A stretch of DNA of 64,000 nt from Sciurus carolinensis (lineage: Eukaryota > Chordata > Mammalia > Rodentia > Sciuridae): NCBI RefSeq assembly GCF_902686445.1, contig NC_062229.1, positions 3,001,003 through 3,065,002 of the forward strand. Direction: 5' to 3'. Below the pieces are notes generated by a model, which was not told the DNA's origin, made no database searches, and saw only the letters and a program-made list of their open reading frames with translations. Shown in pieces: positions 44,016 to 55,656 of this stretch. The position numbers and the translations under genes were made by a program. Each line of letters begins with the position of its first letter. Position 1 is the stretch's first letter.

Positions 44016-46025
44016 CCTCTGGTTACAGAACCCGTGCCTTGGTGGGTGGACCCTGCCCCGTTCCCCGAGGGCCTTCTGTGGTTCCGCTCCGCTTCTCCTG
44101 CAGAAATGTCCCCCGAGCAGGGTGGGCGGGTGGTTCACACGGTCCTTTGAAAATGGCTTCTTTATGCCAAGCAGCACAGCCTGTCCCTTGGGGTGGTGGC
44201 TACACAGCCCTGGATGAGTGACGCATGGATGAGTGGGGGGCCAGGCGCCTCTGGACAGGTCGGCGGATGGACATGTGGACTCTGTATTTCTGCGGTTTCA
44301 CTCGCCTGGAAGACCTGGCCCGGGGGACGGGACCCCATCTGGACGACTTTGCCATTTCCCGGGAGCCTGGGATCGTTTCTGGCAGCTGGGACTGAACCCG
44401 AGCTGCCCCCGCCCACGGAAGCAGGAGACTGTGAAGGAAGCTCGGCCGGAGCCGCAGGGGGTCCTGCGGGGCTTCCAGGGGCCATGCTGGCCAAGTCGCT
44501 GCGGCCTTTCCAAAGCCTCCCTCGGCCAGGGCCGAGGCCTGCTCCAGCCTCTGGGCAGCCGGACGTGCACTTGCCACTTCATTTCCTGTGGACCAGGAAG
44601 AACCGGGCAGCACCGCCCCTGCTGCGCCTGGAGCTCCGGGGACCCCGTGTCGGCCTCCGGGGCGGCGGCCGGGCGCAGATGGCGCTTCTCCCTGTGTCTC
44701 CACATCGCCCCCTCGGGGTCTCTCTGCGTAAAGACCCAGTCACGTGGGACCAGGCCTCGTTTTAGCCGCTGGCCTCTGAAGACCAGCCTCCACCGAAGGC
44801 GGCATTCTGGGGCTAAGGGCCCCAGCGCACCTCCTCTGGCGACACCACTGGACACAATAGGTCTTTCCCTGGACGGGGCTGAGCGGATGCGACCCAGGAC
44901 CCCAAGTGCTCCTGGAAACGGGGCTTGGAGTCCCCAAGACGCACTGCTGGAGATGCTGGGCCTGCCCTGCCCCGGCCAGCGGACCAGAGGCTCCTGCACC
45001 TCCCTGGGGACCCAGTGGCAGCTCAAGTCGGATCTCTGTCACCTCCTGCCAGCTGGTGTTGCAAGCAGGGTCTGAGGCGCACGCGGGCCTGGCCATCAGG
45101 ACCCACACGCAGGGACTCCAGTGGCCATCACCGAGGGCCTCAAGCCTGCCACCAGGAGGCCAGCTGACCTCAAGCACTGCGCACTGGGCCAGCTGGGCGT
45201 CACTGTCCACCCGAGCTGTTTCTCTCTCCATTTGTTTCAGGCAACGTCACCAGGTGGACACGCCCAGGGTCCTGAGCAGCTGGCCACCAGCACCACGGAC
45301 GTTTCCACCAGGCGAGAGACACTCCTGGTGGGAGGGCCGGCGGGCGCTGGGCTTGTCGCCTGGGCGTCGCCCGGGTGTTGGGTGGACGTGGCCACCCCGA
45401 TCTGCTCCTCCCGCGGTGGTGCGCTTGCTGAGCCCTGGGCCTCGGCTGGAGTCAGACAGGTGCAAGGCCGGCCTGAGGCAGCCCTGGTGCCCAGCAGGGT
45501 GGTGTCCCTGGGCCGAGGTCTCACACAGGTTCCGTGACTGCGACCCTCTCACAGAACAAGCTCCAGAGGTGGGGTCACTGCTGGCCAGGGGACACGTTTG
45601 GGATAAAGTTCAGCTGGCTGCAAAACGGCCTGTCCTGCCTCTGTGCCCACCGCCTGCCCGTCCCTGCAGGATGAGCTCCTGTCTCTTGCAGCCCTTGGTC
45701 TCACGACCCTGAGAGCGGGCCTGGGGCAGGCGGGGGCCAGCCACCCTCGGAGTGGGCGCAGGCGGGCGGGCGCTGGGGCCGCTCCCCGCGGGTCTGCAGG
45801 GGTTAACTCCCCGTTTGCGCTTCTCGCCCAGATGCATCTTGGGAATAGGCTGCTGCACCATCCGAGGGGGAGGGGCTTCGCGAAGCCCCTGGAAGCGCAG
45901 CTGAAGGGAGCAGGTGGGGCAGGAGGGGGGTGCCGGGCTGGGGGCTGTGAGGGTCCGGTCACCCTGCGCGCTGTGGGCCAGCCCCCCGGCACCCCCTCCC
46001 CGGACAGCCTGGGGCCCCCAGGATT
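44016..46025. other. GC-rich intergenic stretch, no gene seen
   Basis: No domain or splice structure supports any of the long frames here. A 10-bp palindrome AGATGCATCT sits at about 45831. Otherwise nothing notable. Confidence 0.5.
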
Positions 46026-46029
46026 CTAG

Positions 46030-46172
46030 AGCTGGCCTCAGTTTACCCATCTGCAGTCCGGGCAGGGCTGGGCAGCCTGTCCTCACAGCATGGTGGCCGG
46101 AGGGTGGGTGGGCAGACCCTGTGCGGCAGCAGCCCTCAGAATAGCACTTGGCACATAGTAGGCACCTCGTGT
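46030..46172 (+). repeat. MIR SINE, 3' half
   Basis: CTGGCCTCAGTTTACCCATC through AATAGCACTTGGCACATAGT and AGGCACCTC follows the MIR 3' order. Confidence 0.75.
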
Positions 46173-46889
46173 CTGGGAGCTGCACATCTCCAAAAGGAGG
46201 AGGAATACCCAGCGCCTCCGACATTAGCCACCGCTGTGCCACAGGCTTGAACCTGCCCTCCCCTGCCGCCCGCGCTGGCTCCCGCCTGCCCCAGGCACAA
46301 GGAACCCGGAGACCTGGAGGGCGTGAGTGGGTGGGTCTGTCCTGGCCCTGGCGCTGTCTCCCGGGACAAAACCTAAGTGCCAAACAAATCCACCCGTGAT
46401 GAGCCCCATTAGAGGACCGCGTCCCCTCCTGTGCCCGGCTGCTGGGCCCTCCAGGGCGTGTCCCCCGCCACGGGCAGAGGTGCTCCGACCTGCCGCCCCG
46501 CCTGGTCCTGCGCACCGAGGCCGCCGTGCCTGCTTTAGGAACAGGCTTGTTTGCGAGCTCGGATGAGGAGGCTGAGAAAAGCAGGGAGGCCCCTGGCAGA
46601 TCACGGGGATCCCCCGCTGCAGGCTGGGGAGAGTGCCCCCCACAACCCAGCAGGACAGCAGAGCCACCGGGCTCAGGGAGGGGGCTGGGCTCAGGCCCCG
46701 TGTCCGCCAGGTAGGGGGACCTGCCAGGGCCACGTGCTGTTCTAGGCAGTCTGGGGACAAACTGCCACATGGGCCATTTTAAGAGGCGAGGCAGATGGAA
46801 CCAGGTGAATCGATACATCACGGAGGTCTGACAGAGAGGGCAGAGGAGGACGAGGGGCCAGGGCTGGGGTCGAGGTGGTGGGTTCCAGG

Positions 46890-47095
46890 CAGAGACGAGG
46901 CCATGCAAAGGCCCTGGGGCAGAACCCAGCCTGGAGGCACAAGAAGCCCAGAGACTGGAGCAGCGTGGGGAGGGGGAGGGAGTGGAGGCAGGGAGGGCGG
47001 GTCAGGCCTGCAGGTCCTGGGGCCACAGGGGGACCAGGCCTTGACCCCAGGGAGGCTGCGGGCAGAGGGAGGGCCTGGCCAGGCCCTCCCTCTGT
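46890..47095 (-). repeat. L2 fragment, antisense
   Basis: CCATGCAAAGGCCCTGGGGC, GGTCCTGGGGCCACAGGGGG and CTTGACCCCAGGGAGGCTGC on the plus strand are the reverse of the L2 3' region. Confidence 0.65.
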
Positions 47096-47584
47096 GTGGA
47101 CAGGCTGGGGTGAGGGTGGACGCGGGAACCAGGTGGAGGGGCCCTGTGGCCAGACTGGGGACCCACAGGAGACCGAGTGGCCCCTAGGGCCTTTGGGACA
47201 GCGCAGCCTGCAGGGGGCACATTCGCACGTTAACCAGGGGGTGGTGGCCCAGGCCACTGCTGCCCCGCTGGGCTCTGACCCCTGGGGGTGCATTGGCCGG
47301 GGCCGGGGGCCTCTAGGGTCTTCTGGGACCCGAATGCTGCCCCAGGTGCTGCCGCAGGGCCACAGCTGGGTCCCCCACTCAGGCAGTGACTCGGCGCTGG
47401 CACCTGCCACACGGAGCAGTGGGGCAGGCGTCCCCAGGGTGACCAGGGCCAGCCACGCCCGGGAGCGCCAGAAGCCGGGTGACCAGGCTGCAGCAGGCTC
47501 CAGAGCGCGGCTCCCTGGGCGCAGCCTCAGCTCCACACGCCACTCCTGCCGCCCCTGGTGACCCCGCAGTCCTGGGAGCTCTGT

Positions 47585-48095
47585 GCTGTTGCCGCCTGTT
47601 TTACAGGAGAGCACAGAGAGGCTGAGGGCCAGCCCAGGGCCACACAGCACAGCCGGGACGGGAAACACCGTCTCTGGGTGCTGGATAGAGCTGGGCCCAG
47701 GCTGCCCTGTCCCTTGTGCCTGGAGTCACGGGCTCTTGGAAGGCAGAGGCCCCTGGGAAGTGGCGGATTTCTCGGAGCAGAAACCCCTCTGATCCCGACT
47801 GGCCGGGATGGGACCTCAGCCCAGTGCCAGAGCCTTCGCTGGGCATTGCCAGGGGCTCTGCCACCTTCCTCCTGTCCGCTGGCCCTCTCCTCCCTTTATT
47901 CCTGCTTGGCGTCGCCCTCGCTCGGAAGGGCCTCCCTGCCCTTCTTCCGTCGCTCTGAGGACCGGAATTCGGTGGAACAGACGAACCCCTGGGTTTGGGG
48001 ACAGACACCAAAGCTCGGCAGCTCTGCGGCCCTGGGCCAGCTGTTCTGTGCCTCTGAGCCTCGGCTTCCTTGTCTGGAAAAGGTGGGGACAGGTT
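47585..48095. repeat. MIR fragments in both orientations
   Basis: 47590-47660 is antisense MIR (TTTTACAGGAGAGCACAGAG, then CCAGGGCCACACAGCAC). 48015-48090 is sense MIR (CGGCCCTGGGCCAGCTGTTC, then CTCTGAGCCTCGGCTTCC). Confidence 0.65.
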
Positions 48096-48269
48096 CCCTT
48101 CCGTGGCTGCCCCGTGGCCCCTGCCCAGCTCAGGACACAGCGCGCAGCACTTTAATAGATCTGTGCCAATGTGTGGATGCTCGTCCTTCCTCTCTCCTTT
48201 GCTTTGGGCCCTTGGTTGTTCCTTGTGTGCCGCCAGTTTGGCCCTGCTCCAGGGTCCTCAGGACCGACC

Positions 48270-48400
48270 CCACAAGGCCCAGTGTGGGAAGAGCATTCTG
48301 GGCAAAGGGAACAGCATGTGCAAGGGCCCTGAGGCAGGAGGGCACCAGCGCAGCAGAGAACAGAGAGGTTGGCTGCACTGTGTGTCCAGCATGTGGCTGA
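48270..48400 (-). repeat. L2 fragment, antisense
   Basis: GAAGAGCATTCTGGGCAAAG, GGAACAGCATGTGCAAGGGC and CCTGAGGCAGGAGGGCACC are a clean reverse match to the L2 3' region. Confidence 0.75.
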
Positions 48401-48489
48401 GAAGCTAGCCGGAGTCCTTCTCAGGCTGTCTCCTTGCTGAGTAGCTTGTGCTAAAATTGGTGACCATCACTGTTGGTCATGTCACTAAC

Positions 48490-48635
48490 TGGAACGCTGA
48501 TCTCCCCACACAATCTCTCCGTGCCACAAGGGCAGGGTTTTCACCTGCTTCCCTCAAGCTTGTGGCTTCAGCACCTTGGACAGCGCCCAATACACATTCG
48601 GTGCTCAATAAATGCTTGTGAATGAAAACAAAACA
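48490..48635 (+). repeat. L2 3' terminal fragment containing an RE1
   Basis: Reads CTCTCCGTGCCACAAGGGCA, then the RE1-like block, then ACACATTCGGTGCTCAATAA and ATGCTTGTGAATGAA, the standard L2 3' end. Confidence 0.8.
48567..48587 (+). promoter_or_regulatory. RE1/NRSF (REST) site, full match to consensus
   Basis: TTCAGCACC, two bases (TT), then GGACAGCGCC. Both half-sites are identical to the canonical RE1 and the spacing is correct; only the two unconstrained central bases differ from the usual AC. It lies inside the L2 3' end, about 8 kb upstream of the candidate PTPRS promoter. REST represses neuronal genes in non-neural cells, and L2-derived RE1s are known. PTPRS as the target is an inference. 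Confidence 0.8.
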
Positions 48636-48739
48636 AATGGCATGTGTTACATGTGATATCCTACTCCGAACGCTCCTTCCTACATTTCAGCTTATCAGAG
48701 GTTTAGAATTGAACACCGTCCTCCTAGTGAGGCTGTAAG

Positions 48740-49035
48740 CAGAGATAGCATGACAATCACCTCCTCTTTTTGGCTTCTCATACTCCTGTTAATACAATCA
48801 TTTTTCCCATTTTCTTTTTCTTTTCTGCTTTTCTCTTTCAGGAAAGGAAAATGTTAAAATGTGTCGATGTAGCCAGAAACGCTTTAAGGCTTCAGACAAT
48901 TCAGACTTGGGAATCAAGTGATGGCGGAAGAGCTAAAAAAAATACATTCTTGGTTATTAGGAGGAGAAAGAAAATGCCATTTCAATAAGAGCAAGGCTCG
49001 TTAATGCCGGAATATAAAGATAGACACTTCCTGTC
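48740..49035 (+). promoter_or_regulatory. AT-rich non-repeat island with a strong 3' splice-site-like sequence
   Basis: About 300 bp of AT-rich DNA with no repeat that I recognise, in GC-rich surroundings. It has a branch-point-like TTAATAC, a long pyrimidine tract, and TTTTCTCTTTCAG ending at 48841, then a purine-rich stretch (GAAAGGAAAATG). It reads like an acceptor plus exonic enhancer, but no good donor follows within it. It may be an enhancer or part of an unannotated lncRNA. Confidence 0.35.
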
Positions 49036-50690
49036 CTCGACACGCAGACTTTGCCCACAGCTGTGAGCGCCAGGCCCTCGGGAGCGGCTGGGGCCAGAGA
49101 GCCACAAAGAGAGTGTGATTGCTCCGGAGCTGAGCCCAGCACGTGGAGGGAGCGGTGCCAAGACGGAGCCGAGGTCACATCAAGGTCACAGGCTGTGCGG
49201 TGGGGGGACATCCCACGGCTTTGCCAGCACGGGGTCCGTCGCTGCCCGGGCCGGGTCCTGCCTGCCTGTCCTCCCGGCAGGGACGCTCCCAGGCAGCGCC
49301 CAGCGCTCCCTGCCCCACCTGGAGGCGAAGGTCCTCCCGGCCCCGTTCCCCGCGGCCACCGGCTGTCCTGTGTCCCGGCCCTTCCTGGGCTCGCCCTCTG
49401 TCCCCCTCTGGCAGGCCAGGCGCTGCTTTACCCGCGGGAGAGGCGGTCACCACAGCCACGGAGGCCGCACGGGGCAGACCAGAGGACCGGGGCCAGCGGG
49501 GCCAGGAGCCCAGCCAGAGCTCTTCCGGGAGCACAGGGGTCAGCAGGCAGCGCCCGGCCCGCAGTGGGCAGGGGCCGGGGTCCCTGAGAGCGGAGGAGGG
49601 TCGGGGTGTCCGGTGCGCAGCGCCCACCCCCGGGGCAGCCCTTGGGTCGTGGCCTGGATTCCGCAGGGAAAGGACAGGCTCCCTGGGTGGAGCTGTCACC
49701 AGCGAGGGATGCCGGTCATGGCCGCCGCGGGCCGTGCTCTGTGTGGGACGCCTGTCCCTGGGCTCTCCCGCCGGCCGGCGGAGGCTGGTTCCTGGACTTG
49801 GACGGGCTGGGCCTCCGGCGGCCTCCCTGCGCCCTGGTGCTGGGCACGGTGCTCCCGTCTCCTCTCCTTCGGGGCGTTGTCCTGGGGTCCCCGGGCGTAG
49901 CTGCGGCAGCCTGGTGGCTGGGGACCCTGCTGTGCTCAGCTGCGGCCAGTCGAGAGCCGCTCCAGGCCTCCAGCTCTGCCCTCCAGACCTGGCCGTGCCC
50001 TGCTGGCTCCTCCCAGCTGGCTCTGTCCCCGGGCCACCTCGCAGTGCGTGGATACAAAGGGGCACAGGGACAGCGTGGCCGGGGACCGGCGGGCGGGGCT
50101 GTCCCCACACCTGGCCCCGCTGTCCTCCCTCCGCCAAGCCTGGGGCCATCCCGCTGCCCTGGCGCCCCTCCAGCCTGGTGCCAGTCGCAGGTGGCTGGGC
50201 CACTCTGTCCCTTGGCATGCACTGGAGGGACCCTGGCGAGCCAGAGGAAGAGGGGACACTTCCAACGCGCCAGGCCGGTGCTGGACGCGAGGTGACTGGA
50301 AAGTGATGCCCGCCCTGCACCTGCTGGCCTGGGCCTCCTGCCCTGGCCCCTCGGCTGCCGGCGGCCCCGAGTCCAGTGGCCTCACGTCCTCCCTGGCCAG
50401 GCCACCCTGCATCTCGGGCCTCCGCTCACCAGCACCTCTCCGGGGACGCCCTGGAGGGCTGAGGTCCTGCCGGGCAAGGCCTGGCTCCGGGGCTGCTCAG
50501 GGGGAGCTGCGCAGCGGGCAGGGCTGGCCAGGACCAGAGCCGGGCCGCCTGCAGGGCCTGGGCTCAAGCCCAGGGACCCCAGGCAGGGGTGCCAAGCCCC
50601 CCACGCCCTTTCCTCTGCTGCGGACAGGGCTGTCTGGCCAGGAACCAAGAGGGCTGCCAGGGACTCCCCTTGAAACTGGAATCAGAGCTG
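49036..50690. other. GC-rich stretch, no gene seen
   Basis: Several frames above 200 codons exist on both strands, all composition-driven and mutually overlapping. No repeat or motif that I can support. Confidence 0.5.
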
Positions 50691-50691
50691 C

Positions 50692-50875
50692 CCCCTGGCC
50701 ACACCTGTAAGCCCAGCGGCTCTGGAGGCCGAGGCAGGAGGATCATGAGTTCAAGGCCAGCCTCAGCAACTCAGCGAGGCCCTGAGCAACTCAGTGAGAC
50801 CCTGTCTCCAAATAAATATAAAAAGGGCTGGGGTGTGGCCCAGTGGTGGCCGCCGGGTCTCAGGCCCCAGGCCCC
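50692..50875 (+). mobile_element. B1-dID SINE, near-complete
   Basis: Order: CACACCTGTAAGCCCAGCGG, TGGAGGCCGAGGCAGGAGGA, TTCAAGGCCAGCCTCAGCAA, a repeated GAGCAACTCAGTGAGACCCT, CAAATAAATATAAAAAGGGC, then the ID part GGGGTGTGGCCCAGTGGTGG. This composite structure is typical of squirrels (Sciuridae) and is the best species clue in the window. Confidence 0.85.
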
Positions 50876-50984
50876 AAACGCTTTATTCAAAGCGAAGCCT
50901 TCTGGAATCGGGTCGGGCAGGACTCTCCCTCTCCCGCCTGGCTCCGCCCCTCCCCAGCCCCTGCTGGATGCCCCCACTCACCAC

Positions 50985-51060
50985 CCCCAGCCTGCGACAG
51001 CCCTGCCTGGCACGCGGTAGGCGCCTAATGCTTGAATGGAGGAACCAACAGGAGCCGCTA
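50985..51060 (+). repeat. L2 or MIR tail fragment
   Basis: CTGCCTGGCACGCGGTAGGC and GCCTAATGCTTGAATGGA match the shared tail. A further fragment, GAGCACTTACTGTGCGCTGG, is at 51152. Confidence 0.6.
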
Positions 51061-53595
51061 AATGACAACCCAGGCCCCGCCCGCGCCGGCAGCCAGCTCC
51101 TCCCTCAGGCGGGAAGGCGGGCGACGGTCTTCCCGGGAGGCCTCGTTAGCTGAGCACTTACTGTGCGCTGGGCCCTGCCAGCCTCGTCCGAGCCGCCCTC
51201 CTGCTATCTGCCCTCTCTGTGGTGGGAAACCGAGGCACGGGGAGACCGCGGGGCTCGCCGCAGGCACAGAGGCTCCCGAAGCATTGTCTGCAACAGCAGA
51301 GAGAAGAGGGAGCCGCCCTGTCCATCCGCGGGGGTCACTTGAGGCCGTCGGGTTTACCATCGGGGATGGCGAGCAGGCCCTCCGGCAAACCCGCCCACCG
51401 ACCCACAGCAGCGCGCTCGCGATCACCGAGGGCTGGGGACGCCGAGCCCCGCTGGACCCGCGGATGGACTAACAAAATGCGCCGCCCACGCCCCCCGACA
51501 GCTCGGCCGTCAAAATGCCCGAGGCCCGACAGACTGCGCAGCCGCGGACCCTCATCCTCACGCCCAGCGCAGGAAGCACCCGGAGGGACACGTGGGGCCT
51601 GATGGCGCCCAGCACAGCGGGAGACCTCGGACCCCAACCTCCAAGGCAGAAGCCCCTGGGGTCGCGGGGCTGGGGCGGGCCGTGCGGGGGCGGGGCTTGG
51701 GAACCACGTGGCAACCCGCTGGGGGCCGCCGGAGGGGCCTTCAGAGGTTAAAGTGCCACAATTCGGTATCATGTCCCTTTTCTCACACGTGCGCCGAAGG
51801 TGCGGCTCTTCCTGCAGCCAGGAGGTGGGCTGGGCTCCAGGCGCCTTGTCCCCTGAGATCGTGAGGACCGGAAGGCGGGAACACACCGTGCGCATGGTGA
51901 CCTCACACTGGAGCTGCCTGTGCCAGCTGTCCCTAGAGGGTTCAGGACTGCAGCAGTGGCCACCTTGGGGCAGGGGCGGGGGGGTGGGGCGGGTGGGGAG
52001 GGACCAGGTGATTTCTACCTGTGACCCTTTTGAACCTCAAAAGGCAAAAAAGCATGTGGTAGTTGAAAGTCCTGCTCCGCCTTTGGCTGTGTGGCCTGCG
52101 CCAGCCACTTCACCTCTCTGTGCTTTAGTGTCCTCGCAGGGGTGGTGACAGCTCAGGCGGCCGGGGTGCAGCTGCAGTCCCGAAATGCTGACTGACCGCT
52201 GGTGGAAACGGGCATGCCGGGCGGGCCTTCCAAGAACCGCTGGATTCCAAGGCCGGTTCTGCCTTCAGCCGCCGGGGAAATGCCCAGGCCGCTGTTCTCC
52301 AGGGTGGAGTGACCCGTTCTGCACGGGGTGCCTGGGCCCTGGCGGCCAGCCTGGAGGGCGGACATCCGCCGTCGCCAAGCTGGTGAGCTCACCCGGGCCC
52401 CAGGGCCCAGGCTCAGCGCGAGTGACGCAACCCAGGGAAACGGAGTCCCTCTGGCCAGGGCTCCTGCCGTGCCAGCCCCGCACCCTCCTCCCGCCTCAGC
52501 TGGCATCTCCCACCGGCTGCCGAGGTCGGGAGGAAGTCACTGGGGCAGAGCCCAGGAGCCCTGAGGGACCCACCTGGCCTCCAGGCTGACCCACTCTGGG
52601 GGCGTCCGCGCCCACCCTCGCTGCTTCCTGGGGACGCCACGTCCCAGCCCACTCCTACCTCGCTGGGGGAGTGGGGGCCTCGGTGCCCGCCCCAGGCCCG
52701 GGAAGGGGCCCCAGCGTGTCTGGGGCTGGCAGCATGAGTGACAGTGACATCTCAGCCATGCGGTCCCCCTGATGACTCCGGGCAGGGCGGGCACAGCTCA
52801 CTGCACCGAGGGGACCCTGAGGCTGGGAGGGAAGCCGGCTGGGCAGAGCCCGGCTTGGAAACCAGGCGGCCAACTCCAGGGGGCTCCAGCCCCAGGGGAG
52901 GGCGGCGGGTGGACAGAGGTGTGGACAGCTGGGCGGGCCCTGCACACCTGAGCTCTGCTCCGCCAGCAGAGTGCTGCTGGTCACCGGGCCTGGCCGGCTC
53001 TGGTGGCCACCACAGCCCTCCCCAGTCCCGGGTGCCGAGCAGGAGGGCCAAGCCCACCGCAGGCCTCAGTGGGGCCCACCCAGCCAGCCGCTCAGGAAGC
53101 CTTGGGGAGGGGCCCCAGCTCCAGGTGCAGTGGCCACTTCTCAGTCCCTTTCCCTGGACACCCTGTAGGGCCGCCCCGGCTGGCACCTCCTCCTGGGAAC
53201 ACTGCCCTCACGTGGCCCCTGCTGCCCCTGCTGCCCCTCGAGGCCTGGCCTTCTGCCTAAAGGCAGGCCATCCTGGGCGGCTTTGTCCTCAGGGATTCGA
53301 GTGCCTGCCAACATGGCTGCGGTCAGGCCTCTCAGGACCACCTCTCCCGGACACTCCCTCCGGAGCCCAAGGCTGCTCACCTGACCCCCAGGCCCAATGG
53401 CAACCCAGCCACAACGCTGCCCCTCCGTCTTGCGGCAGCGCCCACCTCAGGGTGCTCCAGCCAGGAGCCTCGAGTCCCCGCGTGCCCAGCCCCACGGTCC
53501 TCTACCTGCACGCCTGCCCAGGGTCTGCTCACGTCTTCTGTGTGCCCTGGTCTCGCCCACTGCTCACCTGGACCAGCTCAGTCACCTCCACCTGG
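51061..53595. other. GC-rich stretch, no gene seen
   Basis: Apart from the MIR at 52075-52155, nothing recognisable. An AT-richer patch near 51755-51785 is short. Confidence 0.5.
52075..52155 (+). repeat. MIR SINE fragment
   Basis: TTGGCTGTGTGGCCTGCGCC, then AGCCACTTCACCTCTCTGTG and CTTTAGTGTCCTCGCAGG, match the sense MIR core. Confidence 0.75.
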
Positions 53596-53599
53596 TGCC

Positions 53600-53960
53600 C
53601 CAGGGCCTGTCTCCCTGCAGCAGCCACCGGAGGGCGCCCGTGAGCCGCTGTCGGGTGGGGGCCCTCCTGTGCCCACAGTCCCCCAAGCTCCCACCTGCTG
53701 AGGGTGGGAGCTCAAGTCCTCCCTGCAGCCCACAAGGTCCTGCAGGACCTGCCCGGTCCCCTCCCTCCCTCCCTGCACCTCCTGTCTTCCCCCTGCTCCA
53801 GCCACACTCGCTCCTTGATGCTCCAACATGCTGGGCTGTTCTGCCCCAGGGCCTTTGCACAGCTGTGCCCTCTGCCTCGCTCCTCAAGTCTCCTTTGTCT
53901 CCACTTGGATGTGCTCCTCCCCGGGCCTGTTCTGCCTGCCTCCCCACCAACTCCCCTTCT
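53600..53960 (+). repeat. L2 3' fragment with CTCF-like core at 53624-53638
   Basis: Begins CAGCAGCCACCGGAGGGCGC (CTCF-type core CCACCGGAGGGCGCC) and proceeds through AAGTCCTCCCTGCAGCCCAC, CTGCTCCAGCCACACTCGCT and GCCCCAGGGCCTTTGCACAG to a CTCCACTTGGATGTGCTCC segment. The longest L2 copy here. Confidence 0.75.
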
Positions 53961-54424
53961 CTCCGCGGCTGTTTTCCTCTCAGCTCTCGCGGCCCTCTGA
54001 TCTCGGTAGATCTGACTCCTGCAGTATTGAACACACGTTGCTGGCTCCTGAACACATCCTCACTCTCTTGTTCAGCACCCAGGACGGTGGCCGGAGGCGC
54101 GGGCAGTATCTGTGGAGGAGTTCAACATCTAGAGGTGAGTCCGCCTCCCCCAGGTCCTGCAAAACTGTGCCGCCAGAGGCCACGCCCAGGCCACTGCCGA
54201 CGGGGTATCCCCGCAGCGAGCCTCAGCCAAGGCTGCCTGCCTCTGTCGTCGGCGCCTCCCGCTGGGACCGCACCTCCTCGGGCTCCCTGAGGCCCACACT
54301 GGCCTACACTGGCCTCCTGGGCCCTGGGCCTCTGCTTTCTCCCTGGCCCCCGAGATCCTGGCTTGAGGACGCCTCTCCTCGGAGAAGGTTCACGCCAGCC
54401 TTTCGCACGCACCCCGGCCCAGCG

Positions 54425-54520
54425 ACAGTGAGCCTGGAAAAAAAACTTAAAGGTCAATGTCTATAATTGAATTTTCCTCTAGATAAAAATAGCATCTTTG
54501 TAATCGTTTAAATGGTTCTG
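54425..54520. promoter_or_regulatory. AT-rich non-repeat element (candidate conserved)
   Basis: Sharp AT-rich patch: AACTTAAAGGTCAATGTCTA (AAAGGTCA nuclear-receptor half-site), ATAATTGAATTTTCCTC, AGATAAAAATAGC, GTAATCGTTTAAATGG. It is followed at once by a GGGA-type simple repeat (54524-54545). No repeat family recognised. Confidence 0.3.
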
Positions 54521-54599
54521 AAGGGGGGGAGGGAGGGAGGGAGGCAGAGCCGGCGGAGGGAGGGGCGGGAGGCGCCGGGACTCTCGGGTCTCCTGCGCA

Positions 54600-54790
54600 G
54601 GTGTGCGTGCAAGGGCGTTGGTGCGCGCGTGTGTGCGGGTGTGCTTACGTGTGCCGGCAAGCGCGAGCCCGCGTGCTGCCTGCGTGGGCGTGAGCGCCTC
54701 CGGTGCTCGTGTTCGTGCGTGCACACGTTGTGTACTGAGTGAGCATGCGTGCGTGTGCCTGAGTGTGTGCACACGCGTGTGCCCGGACCT
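54600..54790. repeat. TG/CG-rich alternating purine-pyrimidine stretch
   Basis: Dense GTGTGC, GTGCGCGCGTGTGT and ACACGCGTGTG blocks over about 190 bp. This composition favours left-handed (Z) DNA. The multiple long open frames here are produced by the repeat. Confidence 0.7.
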
Positions 54791-55656
54791 GCCTCCACGA
54801 GGCACACGCCCACTGCAGGGCCGCCGCCCCTGGGGTCCTGCGCCGGCCTGGCTGCAGCCCTGCTCCACGTGCCGCCCACCCTGAGGCCCAGGGGCTGCCC
54901 TGTGCGCGCCGGGGCAGTGACCCCAGCCCCTGGGCTCCCGCTGGGCGCGGACCACACGGTGAGATGGAGTCGGGGCTGGGGTGGCAGCGGGACTGATGGG
55001 CGGTGCCCCTGGGCGGGGGAGGTGGGCGGCCTCCTCCCGGGGCCTCGGCTTCCCACTCTGCGCCCATGGCTGCATCCGGGTGCCCCGCCCCATTCCCACT
55101 CCCACTCCATCCTGCGTGTGGCCGTGAGGGGACAGGGACCTTCTCTGGGCCTCAGTGTTCCTCCTCTGCAGAATGGGCGAGGGGTAGCAGTCCTCCGACC
55201 CTCGGACCCCCAGCCGACCCTGCAGCTGCGACGTGGAGCCCTGCGCAGCCCGTCCCTCCCGCCACACGGCCCTAGGGGGCCACCCGCTAGGCGCAGGAGA
55301 CCCGGCGAGGGCAGTGGGAAGGCAGCGAGGAAACGCACTTGTCACCCAAGTTTGTGGGTTGCTCTCTGTTGCCCGTGGACCTCCGCTGGTCTCGGTAAGT
55401 GGAACCGCAGAAACCAAGACAGGAAGAGAGGGAACGGTCGCACCGACCCGTCGGAGGTGCCGTGGGGCGGTCGCGCCTGCGCGTGGGTGCTCAGCAAATG
55501 CGCAGGAAATGACTGGCTGCGACCACCTTGCCCGGCCCGGCCTGCACTGCCGCTGTCCAGGGCCTCAGATGAGGGGCGGCCATCAGCAGGGCTCCTGATG
55601 ATCCCAAGTCCCAGCGCCACGTCACCCCGTCGGGGTCACCAGCACCACACTTTTCC

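Noticed and set aside
48770..48988. 72-codon frame in the AT-rich island at 48.8 kb
   Set aside because: It runs through the pyrimidine tract and acceptor-like site. The phenylalanine run is just the pyrimidine tract translated.
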